From positions 1 to 64,000 of the forward strand of contig NZ_JAGIYQ010000014.1 in NCBI RefSeq assembly GCF_017814275.1: 64,000 bases of DNA, written 5' to 3'. This DNA is from Gottfriedia endophytica (GTDB lineage Bacteria; Bacillota; Bacilli; Bacillales; Bacillaceae_G). Positions 1 through 9,935 of the stretch are shown here, piece by piece. The notes below the pieces were generated by a model that did not search any database, had not been told where the DNA came from, and was given only the letters and a program-made list of their open reading frames with translations. Every line of letters begins with the position of its first letter. Position 1 is the first letter of the stretch. The position numbers and the translations under genes were made by a program.

Positions 1-3000
1 GTAACAATTACATTTGTACGATTTCCAAACCCATCATATCGGTATTCTTTCTTTGTACCATCAAGTTGGGTTTCCGATTCTAGTTGGTTTAACGAATCAT
101 AAGTATAAGTTATGTTTTGTTTGTTTGGATAATCAATTTCTGTTCGATTTCCATTTTTATCATACTGATATGTTTCGTCAAGTAAACTTGTACCATCATT
201 TGATAGAACTTTTAATGAATTAATGAAATTTTGGTTGTTATACGTATACGTTGTACTTGTGTTATTTCCAGATAAATAGGTTTGTATATTACCAAGTTCA
301 TCGTAATGAAATAAGTAATTTTTGTTGTTATTTGTGACAATTGTATTTTGATCTAACCCATTATACGTATAGCTTGTTGAATCTGTTTGATTACCATGGG
401 TGAAATTTGTTTCTGATAGTTTATCAGAATCAGCGGGGTAATTCCAATTTATAGTCGATTTACCCTCTTTTTGTGTTCTTAATCGATTTTTTTTATCAGG
501 ATATTCTTTCGTTTTAGTTGTACCTGCTTTAATATTTTGAACAGAAGTGATATTTCCATTTTTATCATATTCATATTCAAAATAAACTTCATTATTATAA
601 GAAATTGTTTTTGTTCGTCCAGTCCCATCATATGTGTATGAGACCACTGTACCTGATGGTAGTGTCGTTTCTTGCAACTTACCATTTGCATCATATTTAT
701 TACTTGTTACGTCTTTTAATGGACCAGTAGTTTTAATCTGGTTACCATTATCATCATATTCATAATCATATGATTGAGTTTTTTTATCATTAGTAATAAT
801 TGATTTATTTTTCATTAGACCAGATAGGTCATATTGGTAATTAATTGTTGTACCATTGTCTAATATAACTTTATTTAGTAGATTACCATTATCATATTCA
901 TATGATTTAGTAATCCCCTTAGCATCAGTTTCCGATTTTTTATTTCCAAAGTTATCATTAATAAACGTTTGTTTTGAACCAGCAAGATCTTGAACATCTT
1001 TTGTATAACCATTCGCATCATAAGATGTGCTTGTTATGATATTTCCCTCTAATAAACGAATACCATCAAACCATGCTGTACCAGTATAGTTCCCACCAAA
1101 AACTGTAGAAATATCGATTTTACTTATTGGCTTAGTAGCTTTAAAGTACTTATAACCTCGATTCCAATCATTTGTACCACTTAAAAATGTTACATACTCA
1201 GGTTGAGTTGTACCATCAGTATAATAAACTACAGCCTTTAATCCATATTTAGTCGAGTCTTCTATTCCGTTTGCCTTTATACTATCAGACTTGGACATAC
1301 CAGTTAATGTAAAATCAAATGCGTTATCAGACGAATTTTGACCAATATTAATAGTTTGTTTATATTCACTCGTTGCTTGAGTTGAACTTGTACGGTTAAT
1401 TTTTAAAGAACTATTCCCATCAAATGAATCAGTATCGTTTTGACCATTTGTTCCTGTCCAAGAAGAAAGTCCATTTTCAAATCCCCCGTTTTCTATAGGG
1501 TTATATTGGGACTTCACTTCAGATTTTTCTAATTGTACATTATCAAACCAAGCGTCACCACTTGCTGTTGAAGTATAATGATCTACTTCTAAGAACACTC
1601 CAATTCTAGTAGTACCAGCCGGTGTTTTAAAAGTAAATTGTCTATTAGTCCACCCTTGATTTCTTTTTAATTGAACTGAACGACCATCACTTGAACCAAT
1701 TTTTGTTCCACTAGCGTTATAAAAATAAAAATTATAAAATGCCTGAGCTTCATTTAAATTGGTCTTTATATTACTACTAATAGTATAATTGGTATCTCCC
1801 ATCACATTATCAACATTTTGATAAGCATAGACATAACCCAGCTGATTTGGATTTGTAGATGTTGATATAGTTGATAACTTAATTGATTTATCTCCTGCTA
1901 AATTTCCTGCACCAGTTGAATCAATATTCATTGCCCCTGAATCATTTGATTTTACAACTGACCAACCATTTGTCCCATTTTCAAAACTACTATTTACAAG
2001 TAAATTTGATGCTGCACTTAAATCCGTACTTGATTCAATAGTATTTCCATACTGATCAAATTTGGAAAATCCTGCAGTTGCATTACTTTTATCGATATCT
2101 GAAACCGGGTCTTGATTGTCATAAGTTGTCTTAGATGTTTTACCTTCCGTATCTTTATAAGAAGTTACATCATTATTACTATTATATTCATAAGACTCAG
2201 TTCCATAATGAGAAGTTGAGTTTTTAAGGTTCCCATTAGCATAATAATCGTTATACTCAGTTGGAGTTGGTGAAGGACCATCTAAATCATTAGGATCATA
2301 GGATGTTTTTAAATTATTCCCCTGATATTCGGTAATGCTTGTTATATTTAATCCACCAACGTCTTGAATAACTTTAGATGGATTTGCATCTTGGTTATAC
2401 CAATATTGATCTTTTTTACTGTCTGGATAAGTAACCGTAAGATTTTGATTAGCAGTATCATAATCCAGCTTATAAGCCTGTCCTAATGCATCTTTTACAC
2501 TATTTACTTTGCCATTATTATAGATAATTTCATTTGAAATTTGATGATTGTCTGTTTCATTTGGTGAATGAATTTTTGTTAATAGTCCATCGTCATTATA
2601 ATCGTACTTAGTTATCTCACCTTTTGTTCCTGTAACTTTTACTAATTTATCATTATCATACTCATATTGAATTTGACGGTCGGATGGCTGGATAATAGAT
2701 TGAATTAATCCATCACCATTATAATTGATATCTACATTTCGTCCAGACGAATCAGTTATTGAAAGTAAAATCCCCTTGGTTTTATCATAGTTAAATGTTG
2801 TAGCGTTATTATGACCATCTTCTATTTTAAGAACTTTGCCATTTGTCATACCACTTGACTTGTCGAACGTAATAATATTTTGGCTTTTATCTTCTATAGT
2901 GAAATTTGTACCATTATCTTTTAAGGTTAAATATACCCCTGTTGGTGCCTCGTATTCCATTCCATTTTTAGTAAATGTCAATAAAGTTCCGTCTTCATCT

Positions 3001-5885
3001 ACATATTGGGCGTTATTTCCATTTAATTTCACAGACATATCTAAGTTACTATGCCAGCCAAAACCAAAAACTCCTGTATCTTTAGATTGACTGTTATACG
3101 TTCTTGTTATTGATATTCCTGGTCCATTTCCATTTATTGAAACATCATTTTCTGAAGCAACAAAGTTACCGGTCGCAACGTTAACACTTCCTCCAGGCAC
3201 ATCTAAAAACGACCAATAATCTTCTTTTCCTAAAAATGGAACTGGTTGTTCCAATGTTGTTTTAAATGGCAGCGAAGAATAAACATCTGTTTCTCCTTGC
3301 TTATCATATGCACTTATTCGGAAATAGTAATTTGGATTAGCTGCGTATTTTGTTCCGTTATTTGCGTAAAATTTTGATGGATCCAAAGGGAGTTCTGTTC
3401 CACCGTAATTAGTACTTGTTTTATCTTGTGGATGATAAAGAGTATTTCTTCCTGAAGCTATAGCTTCTGGTTTTGGCCAAATACCTTTATCTTGGGTTGT
3501 CCAGTTATCTACATCACCAACATCATATGACTCATAGTCTACTCCGTTAAAAATATTAACTTTATAACCCGTTGCTCCAGTTATCTTATCCCATTGCAGA
3601 TTAACATAACCAGAATTACTTTCTTCCATATTTGTATATGCACGTCCATTTGGTTCTGATGGAGCTGGTAATGTAGAAATAGTTGGAACGAAATAATCTG
3701 AATAAACCGTTTCTCCATTATTATTAATAGCACTTACTCTTATATAATAATTCTTTTTACTAGCATATGTAGTTCCTGCATTTGCGTATGTAGAAGAAGG
3801 GTCTACTGGTAATTCTGCTCCTTTATTATCAGCTAAATGTAAGTTATATTTACCCGCTTTAATCTCTTGATCCGTAGGCCAATATTTCTTCCCTTTTGTA
3901 GTCCAAGAAGTCGCAGGCCCTACATCTAAAGATTCGTATTCATGTCCATTAAATAACCAAATTTTATAACTCGTTGCTCCTGTTACTGCTTTCCAATTAA
4001 AGTTAATATAACCTGTCCCGTTTCCATAAGTATAACTTGTACCTGTAGGTGCAGCTGGCTTATTCAAATTTGGAATAGTTGGTGTAAATGGCCCAGAAGT
4101 TGTACTGTCACCTAATGGATAAGTTGCCGAAATTCTAAACCAGAAGTTTTTATTATTTGGATAATTATTACCATTATTTTTATACAAGGATGATGGGTCA
4201 ATAGGAAGTTCTGTCCCACCATCAGTACTCACATGATGTAAAGCATACTTTCCGCTTGCTATATCATTAGCAGATGGCCATATGTTTTTACCTTTAGTAG
4301 AAAAGCTAGTTGCTGATCCAACTGGAAAAGCTTCATAACTACTTCCATTATATATCCATACTTTATATGAAGTTGCTCCTGGAATAGCATTCCATTTTAA
4401 ATCCACATAACCTGTACCTGTTCCATCACCATAGGAATATGCTTGGCCTGTAGGTGTAGGTGGAGTAGGAATTGTGTAATTGATTGCTAGATATGGATTA
4501 TTATCTGAATTAGAAGTAGATACAATTTTCTTCCAATACGTTTGCCCATTTCCGTTCTCATGTAATTTAAAACCATAATTAGGTAACGTTCCTGATTGCC
4601 ATCCCTGAACAGTACTTTTCACATCAAAACTTGCCCACTGATTTTTTGTTACAGTAGCATTTGCAATGTTAGTCGAGTTTGGTTTTGTGTTCCATGTTAC
4701 CGAAGAGTTTGTCCAAGGTCCTGTAATGCGGTCTAACCAAATTCCTGTTGAACTTGAATCGTATGTATGTGTTACATAAGCATTAAAAGTTGCACTTGTA
4801 ACTGTTAAACCTTCAATATTAGGTAATGGCTGATTTAATAATGCATAACAAGTACCAGTTGTACTATCATAGTTTCCTATCTTTAATATGTATTGTCCTA
4901 GTCCAGCATCCCATTTTGATGAAGTACTAGAATAGTTCGTTGTAGGATATGCACTCATAACAAAGGTATCGCTTGAATCAGTTACCGATGTAGTAGGATC
5001 AATATAGATTGGAAATACACGATCTGGACTCGAAAGCCATTTTGGATCTGCGTTTAATGTTAAATTATAACCATCATCTGTTTTTTCAATATCATATGTA
5101 ACATCATTCGAAGTTACCGCATCACCAGAATGCTCATCAATATTTGAATCTGACATAAATGGTTTTGGTAATTCAAATATTTTTTTTCCATCTGAATCAA
5201 GTAATTGAATATTACCTTCTTTATCAGTTGTAGCTTCTAACTCTGTTTTAATTTTAAATTTAAAAATATGATAACCATTGTATTGATGAAGAACTAAGTC
5301 TTCTTTTGTATTTTGATTAAATGTGTAGTTTTGTAAATCTATTTGAGGAAAAACGTCTTTGTGGACAATTTTATTTGTATTCTCAATATAATTAGCTTCT
5401 ACATCACTTGCGTCAATTGCTGGTTTATCTTCTCCTGATGCTTGCAAGATTGATAATGAAATAGAATGACCTTTATATGAGAAATTAGCATATTCGCCAT
5501 TTGACATAGTTTTGAGGAAATTCGTATCAATCGCAGTGTTTTCGGTAGTCACAATATTTGAATTGCTATCATCCTGTGTTAGATCAGGAGATATTTCTTC
5601 AAACTGTTTATCACCAGGTTTTTTAATATTAACTGGTTCAAAATATATTTTCTTCGTATATTTACCATTACCATTGTAAAATACTTTTGTGTTTTCAGTA
5701 CGCTGGTCTACTAATTCACCAGCCTTAAGTGGCTCAGGTTGAACTGGGTTTACCTTCAAATCTTTTGCATCAGCATCATTTGTTTTAATTTCCTCTGCTG
5801 CAAAGCCGTTTAAAGGTAGTGAACTGAAAAGAAAAACTAATAATAAAAGCCTAAGAAAAAAATACTTAAATAATTTCTTCTTCAT
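1..5885 (-). CDS. Secreted YD-repeat (Rhs/WapA-like) protein, 3' end beyond the window
   Basis: The frame is open from the ATG at 5885 to the left edge (about 1961 codons, no stop seen). The start follows an AAGGGG ribosome site. In order: a signal peptide (about residues 1-30, hydrophobic core then GFA-AEE); a DNRLRE-like wall-protein domain (about 285-430); three similar ~135-residue fibronectin-III-like repeats (about 470-870); a DUF6531-like entry to the Rhs shell (GNFVASEND, about 885-960); YD repeats (about 1000-1290); two carbohydrate-binding-like segments (NSSFENG and NGGFENG, about 1290-1615); and more YD repeats to the edge. Proteins of this kind are wall-associated or exported polymorphic toxins whose variable C-terminal toxin follows the repeats; that part and any immunity gene would lie left of position 1. 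It may be cargo of the neighbouring Tn7-like element (inference). Confidence 0.85.
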   Translation of the reverse strand, partial: MKKKLFKYFFLRLLLLVFLFSSLPLNGFAAEEIKTNDADAKDLKVNPVQPEPLKAGELVDQRTENTKVFYNGNGKYTKKIYFEPVNIKKPGDKQFEEISPDLTQDDSNSNIVTTENTAIDTNFLKTMSNGEYANFSYKGHSISLSILQASGEDKPAIDASDVEANYIENTNKIVHKDVFPQIDLQNYTFNQNTKEDLVLHQYNGYHIFKFKIKTELEATTDKEGNIQLLDSDGKKIFELPKPFMSDSNIDEHSGDAVTSNDVTYDIEKTDDGYNLTLNADPKWLSSPDRVFPIYIDPTTSVTDSSDTFVMSAYPTTNYSSTSSKWDAGLGQYILKIGNYDSTTGTCYALLNQPLPNIEGLTVTSATFNAYVTHTYDSSSTGIWLDRITGPWTNSSVTWNTKPNSTNIANATVTKNQWASFDVKSTVQGWQSGTLPNYGFKLHENGNGQTYWKKIVSTSNSDNNPYLAINYTIPTPPTPTGQAYSYGDGTGTGYVDLKWNAIPGATSYKVWIYNGSSYEAFPVGSATSFSTKGKNIWPSANDIASGKYALHHVSTDGGTELPIDPSSLYKNNGNNYPNNKNFWFRISATYPLGDSTTSGPFTPTIPNLNKPAAPTGTSYTYGNGTGYINFNWKAVTGATSYKIWLFNGHEYESLDVGPATSWTTKGKKYWPTDQEIKAGKYNLHLADNKGAELPVDPSSTYANAGTTYASKKNYYIRVSAINNNGETVYSDYFVPTISTLPAPSEPNGRAYTNMEESNSGYVNLQWDKITGATGYKVNIFNGVDYESYDVGDVDNWTTQDKGIWPKPEAIASGRNTLYHPQDKTSTNYGGTELPLDPSKFYANNGTKYAANPNYYFRISAYDKQGETDVYSSLPFKTTLEQPVPFLGKEDYWSFLDVPGGSVNVATGNFVASENDVSINGNGPGISITRTYNSQSKDTGVFGFGWHSNLDMSVKLNGNNAQYVDEDGTLLTFTKNGMEYEAPTGVYLTLKDNGTNFTIEDKSQNIITFDKSSGMTNGKVLKIEDGHNNATTFNYDKTKGILLSITDSSGRNVDINYNGDGLIQSIIQPSDRQIQYEYDNDKLVKVTGTKGEITKYDYNDDGLLTKIHSPNETDNHQISNEIIYNNGKVNSVKDALGQAYKLDYDTANQNLTVTYPDSKKDQYWYNQDANPSKVIQDVGGLNITSITEYQGNNLKTSYDPNDLDGPSPTPTEYNDYYANGNLKNSTSHYGTESYEYNSNNDVTSYKDTEGKTSKTTYDNQDPVSDIDKSNATAGFSKFDQYGNTIESSTDLSAASNLLVNSSFENGTNGWSVVKSNDSGAMNIDSTGAGNLAGDKSIKLSTISTSTNPNQLGYVYAYQNVDNVMGDTNYTISSNIKTNLNEAQAFYNFYFYNASGTKIGSSDGRSVQLKRNQGWTNRQFTFKTPAGTTRIGVFLEVDHYTSTASGDAWFDNVQLEKSEVKSQYNPIENGGFENGLSSWTGTNGQNDTDSFDGNSSLKINRTSSTQATSEYKQTINIGQNSSDNAFDFTLTGMSKSDSIKANGIEDSTKYGLKAVVYYTDGTTQPEYVTFLSGTNDWNRGYKYFKATKPISKIDISTVFGGNYTGTAWFDGIRLLEGNIITSTSYDANGYTKDVQDLAGSKQTFINDNFGNKKSETDAKGITKSYEYDNGNLLNKVILDNGTTINYQYDLSGLMKNKSIITNDKKTQSYDYEYDDNGNQIKTTGPLKDVTSNKYDANGKLQETTLPSGTVVSYTYDGTGRTKTISYNNEVYFEYEYDKNGNITSVQNIKAGTTKTKEYPDKKNRLRTQKEGKSTINWNYPADSDKLSETNFTHGNQTDSTSYTYNGLDQNTIVTNNNKNYLFHYDELGNIQTYLSGNNTSTTYTYNNQNFINSLKVLSNDGTSLLDETYQYDKNGNRTEIDYPNKQNITYTYDSLNQLESETQLDGTKKEYRYDGFGNRTNVIV

Positions 5886-6460
5886 TTTTGTGTCATCCCC
5901 TTGGTGTTTGAAAAATCTTACCTTAATAGATAATGTATAAGTCTTATTCTCCCCTTATTCTCAAAGAATCTCCTTTCATAAAAATTAGAACATTCTTATC
6001 AATTTTAAAATTTATATTAATTTTTTTCAATAAAATATTTAAAATTTTATTATTTTTAAATAAAGTTTTTTATTAACATAACATTAATACTTGTTATTAT
6101 TATTGTCCTTACAAGTTAGAACCTTAAAATTCATAATAATAAGTTTGCGGGTTTAATATAAGATAAGATTGATCGAGAATTAGACAATAGATTAACGAAA
6201 AATAGCCCTACCAATTGGAGGGGCTATCAGCTTTACCATTCAACTTTATTTCCAGTTAATTGTCTAGTACATATCGTGTTGCTATTGAGTTGGTAAATTT
6301 TCCATTTACACCTAGGACTCCTCTTTTAAAAATGAAGCAAACTAAGAAATTTCGTTTTTTGATATTATAATAACCAGTCAATATACATAAAATTATTCAC
6401 AGCACATTATAAACTCCAACTAACCTAGTTTAAATTTAATTCAAACCGTCGTTTCGAATT
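5886..6460. other. Intergenic region upstream of the YD-repeat gene
   Basis: A 575-base AT-rich gap between the start of the YD-repeat gene and the end of the membrane-protein gene, both on the minus strand. Apart from the hairpin at 6197-6228 no gene, RNA or clear operator is visible. The promoter of the YD-repeat gene should lie in 5886-6190, where very AT-rich sequence hides any distinct -35/-10 pair. Confidence 0.5.
6197..6228 (-). terminator. Rho-independent terminator after the membrane-protein gene
   Basis: On the minus strand ATAGCCC pairs with GGGCTAT around a loop containing CCAATTGG, followed by a run of T. It lies about 230 bases beyond the stop of the gene at 6461, on the correct strand to end that transcript. 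Confidence 0.6.
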
Positions 6461-8095
6461 CTATTTAAATTTAATTGTAGGGAATATTGATATTAAATTT
6501 AATAAAAAATATATAATTAATGGTTTAGTTATAATAAGAAGTATTATTAATTGTAATATTCCCCCCCACCTTTTATTAGTCTTTTCTTTTTGAATAAATG
6601 AAATAAACAACCAATAAAAGAAAATCAATGTTATGAAAAATAGTAAGATGAAAAAATATTCTATTGCTCTATAAAAATTTACTACTATGTTTTCATTTTG
6701 ATTACCAAATAAATTTCCAATATTTATTAATAGATAATTAATTACTAATAGCGTAATTAATTTAAATAATATTTTTACTCTTAACTCTTTAAAATGGGTA
6801 GATAAAAACTTACTAATCACTCTGTTACTTTCCTTAAACATTAATATCTTACTGTTTATATTTTTCAATATATTTAATATGCTAATTTTAAAATTTAATA
6901 ACTTACCTTTTAAAGAGAAATTTATAGTAGGTTCTTCTAATTCATTTATAAATTTTGAAAACTTCTCGTTTGACCTGAATATTATTTCAAACTGACTACC
7001 TCCATAAAAAATTGCATCGAGAATTTTTTCTTTCAAAATGTTTTCTTTAAAGTCATTTTCCATTATTTCTTTTAAAATTTGATTAGCCTTTTTTATATTC
7101 TTCTCTTCTTTAGATTGAATTACTAACAGTCCTATAAAGGTTCCTATAATATATGGAAGAAGTGTAAAGTTAATTAATTTTTCAAATAGAACTTCAAAAT
7201 TATTTTTGTCAATATGCGTCTCCCTAAGTAAATCTAATAGCCTTGTTTCATTAAACGTGTACAAAAAATTATAAATATATTCAGATAGATCGGATTTCAC
7301 AAAAATTAACACTAATATTAATCCGTTAAAAAAATAATTTATAACCGTAAATGAATTTTTATTTTTTTGAAATTTATAAATAGGAACACAAAATATAACT
7401 AACACTTGAAGGAGTATTGTAGAAAACAAACTTGTAAAAAATATATTTTTAAATTTAGATATATATAACAAAATAATTATATAATCTGATACAATATTCC
7501 CCCAATTTTTCATTACTACATCATAATTGAATGTGTAACTTCCATCTATAAATGAATGTAAAAAGGTTAAAATATATATAAAAACAAATGATAAACCAAA
7601 AGTAAATATTAACAATGCATAGATAGTTGTTAAAAAAAGTATAAGAGAGATACTTAAATCTGTATTGATTAAATATAAAATTAACCATACATATAAACAA
7701 ATCATAAAAATCATTGATATAAAATTTAGTTGATTTGTAATAGTTTCTTTTTGAAAATAAAAATATATTAATAAGGTATATATAGCTATAATAAATATAC
7801 TAATACCTAATAAAAGTAATTTTTTTAAATTTTTACGGTTTAATCTCAATTTATTTTTATAGGAATTTATATAAAGCTCATTTTTATTTTGCTTTTTAAA
7901 GTCCCTATAAATTAAATATCCATGTCTACTTAAAAAAACTAAAAACAAGACTAATAGAATAATTAATACACTACTAGCAATTATATTTTTAAAAGAATAA
8001 ATAAAACTTAGAATAACAATAAACAGACACAAATAACTAAAAGTAAACATTTTATCTAATTTTTCTATCAATAAATATTCTCCTTCCAAACTCAT
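6461..8095 (-). CDS. Polytopic membrane protein of unknown function
   Basis: 544 codons from the ATG at 8095, preceded by AT-rich sequence with only a weak ribosome site; an internal Met could be the true start. The sequence is dominated by hydrophobic stretches: two helices near residues 18-55, a cluster of roughly seven between about 90 and 270, one near 315, and two or three after about 440. Between about residues 325 and 435 lies a charged, probably cytoplasmic segment rich in Lys, Glu and Asn. I recognise no family or catalytic motif. Base composition is even more AT-rich than the housekeeping genes to the right, which fits acquired DNA. It stands alone, with terminators on both sides, in the accessory region next to the Tn7-like module, so transposon cargo is possible. 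Confidence 0.7.
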   Translation of the reverse strand: MSLEGEYLLIEKLDKMFTFSYLCLFIVILSFIYSFKNIIASSVLIILLVLFLVFLSRHGYLIYRDFKKQNKNELYINSYKNKLRLNRKNLKKLLLLGISIFIIAIYTLLIYFYFQKETITNQLNFISMIFMICLYVWLILYLINTDLSISLILFLTTIYALLIFTFGLSFVFIYILTFLHSFIDGSYTFNYDVVMKNWGNIVSDYIIILLYISKFKNIFFTSLFSTILLQVLVIFCVPIYKFQKNKNSFTVINYFFNGLILVLIFVKSDLSEYIYNFLYTFNETRLLDLLRETHIDKNNFEVLFEKLINFTLLPYIIGTFIGLLVIQSKEEKNIKKANQILKEIMENDFKENILKEKILDAIFYGGSQFEIIFRSNEKFSKFINELEEPTINFSLKGKLLNFKISILNILKNINSKILMFKESNRVISKFLSTHFKELRVKILFKLITLLVINYLLINIGNLFGNQNENIVVNFYRAIEYFFILLFFITLIFFYWLFISFIQKEKTNKRWGGILQLIILLIITKPLIIYFLLNLISIFPTIKFK

Positions 8096-8280
8096 TACGT
8101 TTTTTTCTAGAAATGCCTTATACGCATATCTCCCATTTCTACATCGTCAAATCTAAAAATTATTTAACAATATTAAATAATTTTTTAACCATATATTATT
8201 AAAAAAATTAGATATCACAAACTTTCTCAAGATAGTCCTCATAAATATATAATCTGAACCGTGGTTCTTTTTTAGAGAAT

Positions 8281-8332
8281 AAAAATAAAACTACACTCCT
8301 ACTGTTAGGCAAGTCTAACAATAAGAGTGCAG
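8281..8332 (-). terminator. Long hairpin terminator below the decayed beta-family gene
   Basis: An 18-bp stem (8291-8308 with 8315-8332) pairs completely on the minus strand if three G-U pairs are allowed, with a 6-base loop, followed on that strand by TTTTATTTTT. G-U pairs that work only in minus-strand RNA show the direction. It is the natural 3' end of the gene whose remnant is at 8367-8564. Confidence 0.75.
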
Positions 8333-8366
8333 TCCCATGATCTAATCACTTAGAAAAATTTTAAAT

Positions 8367-8564
8367 TCATCCCATAAATATGGATATAGTTGGAGAAGTA
8401 TCCCCTTGTTTGTATTTTACTAATATATAATCACCAAAAGTAGGCATTCTTGCAAAACCATAGTTTCTTAATGATTGATAAATAATCCATTCTGACCTTG
8501 GCAATACTCCACTAGTACCTGTAGGAATTTTATTTAAATTCTTTGGAAAGGCAGTCCTTGCGAA
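8367..8564 (-). pseudogene. C-terminal remnant of a 'beta family' (phage T4 beta-like) protein
   Basis: Between an in-frame TAA (8565-8567) and a TGA (8367-8369) runs a 65-codon open stretch with no start codon at its head. It contains AFPKNLNKIPTG, LPRSEW and MPTFGDY, the pattern I associate with beta-family proteins (an aromatic-Pro-Lys opening, an Arg-x-Glu-Trp helix, then the FGDY motif). Only this part survives; nothing recognisable continues on either side. The intact family is about 350 residues and is often found with phage or defence genes. The family call is from memory of motifs, not a search. Confidence 0.5.
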
Positions 8565-8611
8565 TTACATTGGCTTAAAACTTTTTATCTCCTATTCCTG
8601 TTTCATTTTCG

Positions 8612-9343
8612 TTAGTTCTTTGAATAAAAATCTACATTTTCATAAGAGTTTGTAATAGGATTGAATACCTCTCCTTTATTGTTGATTTTTCTATATCCAA
8701 ATGCATCTGCTATCACAAAATAATTATTTGGAGCAGGATTGCGAGATAAGAAAACCATGACTTCCGAGTTTTTATCTTTATCTTTATTAGCTTGTTGTTC
8801 AGGTATAGAAACAACCTTTTCAGATTCACGCTCTTGTTTAGAATATTGTTTTGGTTTATGAACAACACCATTGCTTTCAACTTTCTCAGGTTCTTGAGTT
8901 GTGTTATTAAGATAAGTATCCAGAGTCACTTCGCCTCCATAAGAAACTATATCTATCCCATTCTTCATTTCTGAATCTGCCAGAGTTCCCTTTAATACTT
9001 TAGTTATTTTCATGTGTGACTCGGTTTCAATAAAACCATTGTCTACAAAAGATTTATTTTCTTTCTCAAATTTCCCTACTAAAACAACTTGCGCTTTTTG
9101 GTACATTGTGTAAACGGAGGCCGCATCTTTGGTATAGTCCGCATGGGAAACAATTGTAAATGCTGTTTTCATACCTTTTGTTGTTCCGCTTTTCGTTTCA
9201 TTTTTAATATCTTTTTTCAAACTTTTAGCCTTAACAGAAATAACAGTTTCTTTAGAAACAGTATTATTGAAATTCCAAACAAAGACAAATGTCAATAGAA
9301 TGGCGAAAATAGCACCGCCATATTTCCAAGTATTTTTTTTCAT
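8612..9343 (-). CDS. Membrane-anchored extracytoplasmic protein, partner of the matrixin protease
   Basis: A longer frame reaches 9463, but the ATG at 9343 is preceded by a strong AAAGGAGGATGA site and is preferred (243 residues). A single hydrophobic helix (WKYGGAIFAILLTFVFVW, about residues 5-24) is followed by a soluble outward-facing domain. That domain starts at about residue 70 with AFTIVSHADYTKDAASVYTM and has a segment reading AQVVLVGKF then KITKVLKG, a pattern seen in small extracellular beta domains that I cannot name. A Lys/Glu/Gln-rich linker lies around residues 160-190. It begins 16 bases after the stop of the matrixin gene, so the two are surely cotranscribed. A role as inhibitor, activator or anchor of the protease is inference from the operon only. 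Confidence 0.75.
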   Translation of the reverse strand: MKKNTWKYGGAIFAILLTFVFVWNFNNTVSKETVISVKAKSLKKDIKNETKSGTTKGMKTAFTIVSHADYTKDAASVYTMYQKAQVVLVGKFEKENKSFVDNGFIETESHMKITKVLKGTLADSEMKNGIDIVSYGGEVTLDTYLNNTTQEPEKVESNGVVHKPKQYSKQERESEKVVSIPEQQANKDKDKNSEVMVFLSRNPAPNNYFVIADAFGYRKINNKGEVFNPITNSYENVDFYSKN

Positions 9344-9359
9344 TTTGTCATCCTCCTTT

Positions 9360-9935
9360 TCATGGATGTTTAAGATTAAAGGCATCGTTATCAACTTTTT
9401 GAACAGTATTAACTGCCCTTCCAGCCCACGCTGAACACATGATGCTGTTTGGGTTTGTATCATTATGGTCTAAACCAAAAACATGTCCCATTTCGTGGGC
9501 TACAACCCCTTGAATATAAGATGAATCATTACCTATTTCGTAATCATTTATCATAATCCTCCCCCAATCCCAATCGTTATCATTAGCGATTTGTGGTGTT
9601 GTCGACCCAAAAATACGCAACTCAGTTTTTGCGTTATTTCCATCTGCTTTAGAATAAGTGTGGAAGTCAATTGCAGCATTACTTTGATTGGTAGTTCTAG
9701 TCGCCGGATAAAGGGAATTACCGTAGCCAGTATAGCACCAATTGTGAGAGGCATTACTAATTGGAGTACCATAGTTGCTTTGGGCAGCACTATCAGTGTA
9801 ATAATATATATTCCGAATATCCCAAGTTAAATTGTAACGAAATGTTGGCGTTGGTGTCGCGGCGGCACTAGCGATCTGAAGATTGACACATAATACTAAA
9901 ATTGAAATAAAAAAAAGACCAAAAAATTTTTTCAT
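9360..9935 (-). CDS. Secreted matrixin-family zinc metalloprotease
   Basis: 191 residues. A signal peptide (residues 1-25, KKFF, hydrophobic core, ASAA) is followed directly by a compact catalytic domain. The zinc motif HEMGHVFGLDHN (about residues 147-158) supplies three metal-binding histidines and the catalytic Glu, and SIMCSA downstream is the methionine turn, both diagnostic of metzincins of the M10 type. There is no clear propeptide with a cysteine switch and no haemopexin-like domain, so it is a minimal bacterial matrixin. It is the first gene of a two-gene operon with the membrane-anchored protein downstream. It probably acts on proteins outside the cell or at the envelope; the substrate is unknown. 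A GAAGGAGAAAATT-like ribosome site precedes the start. Confidence 0.9.
   Translation of the reverse strand: MKKFFGLFFISILVLCVNLQIASAAATPTPTFRYNLTWDIRNIYYYTDSAAQSNYGTPISNASHNWCYTGYGNSLYPATRTTNQSNAAIDFHTYSKADGNNAKTELRIFGSTTPQIANDNDWDWGRIMINDYEIGNDSSYIQGVVAHEMGHVFGLDHNDTNPNSIMCSAWAGRAVNTVQKVDNDAFNLKHP

Noticed and set aside
7321-7370. A copy of the transposon-end motif (ATAACCG followed by AAAT)
   Set aside because: Only about 8 bases agree, it is single, it lies within the coding frame of the 544-residue protein, and no TGT end or TCAAC is next to it.
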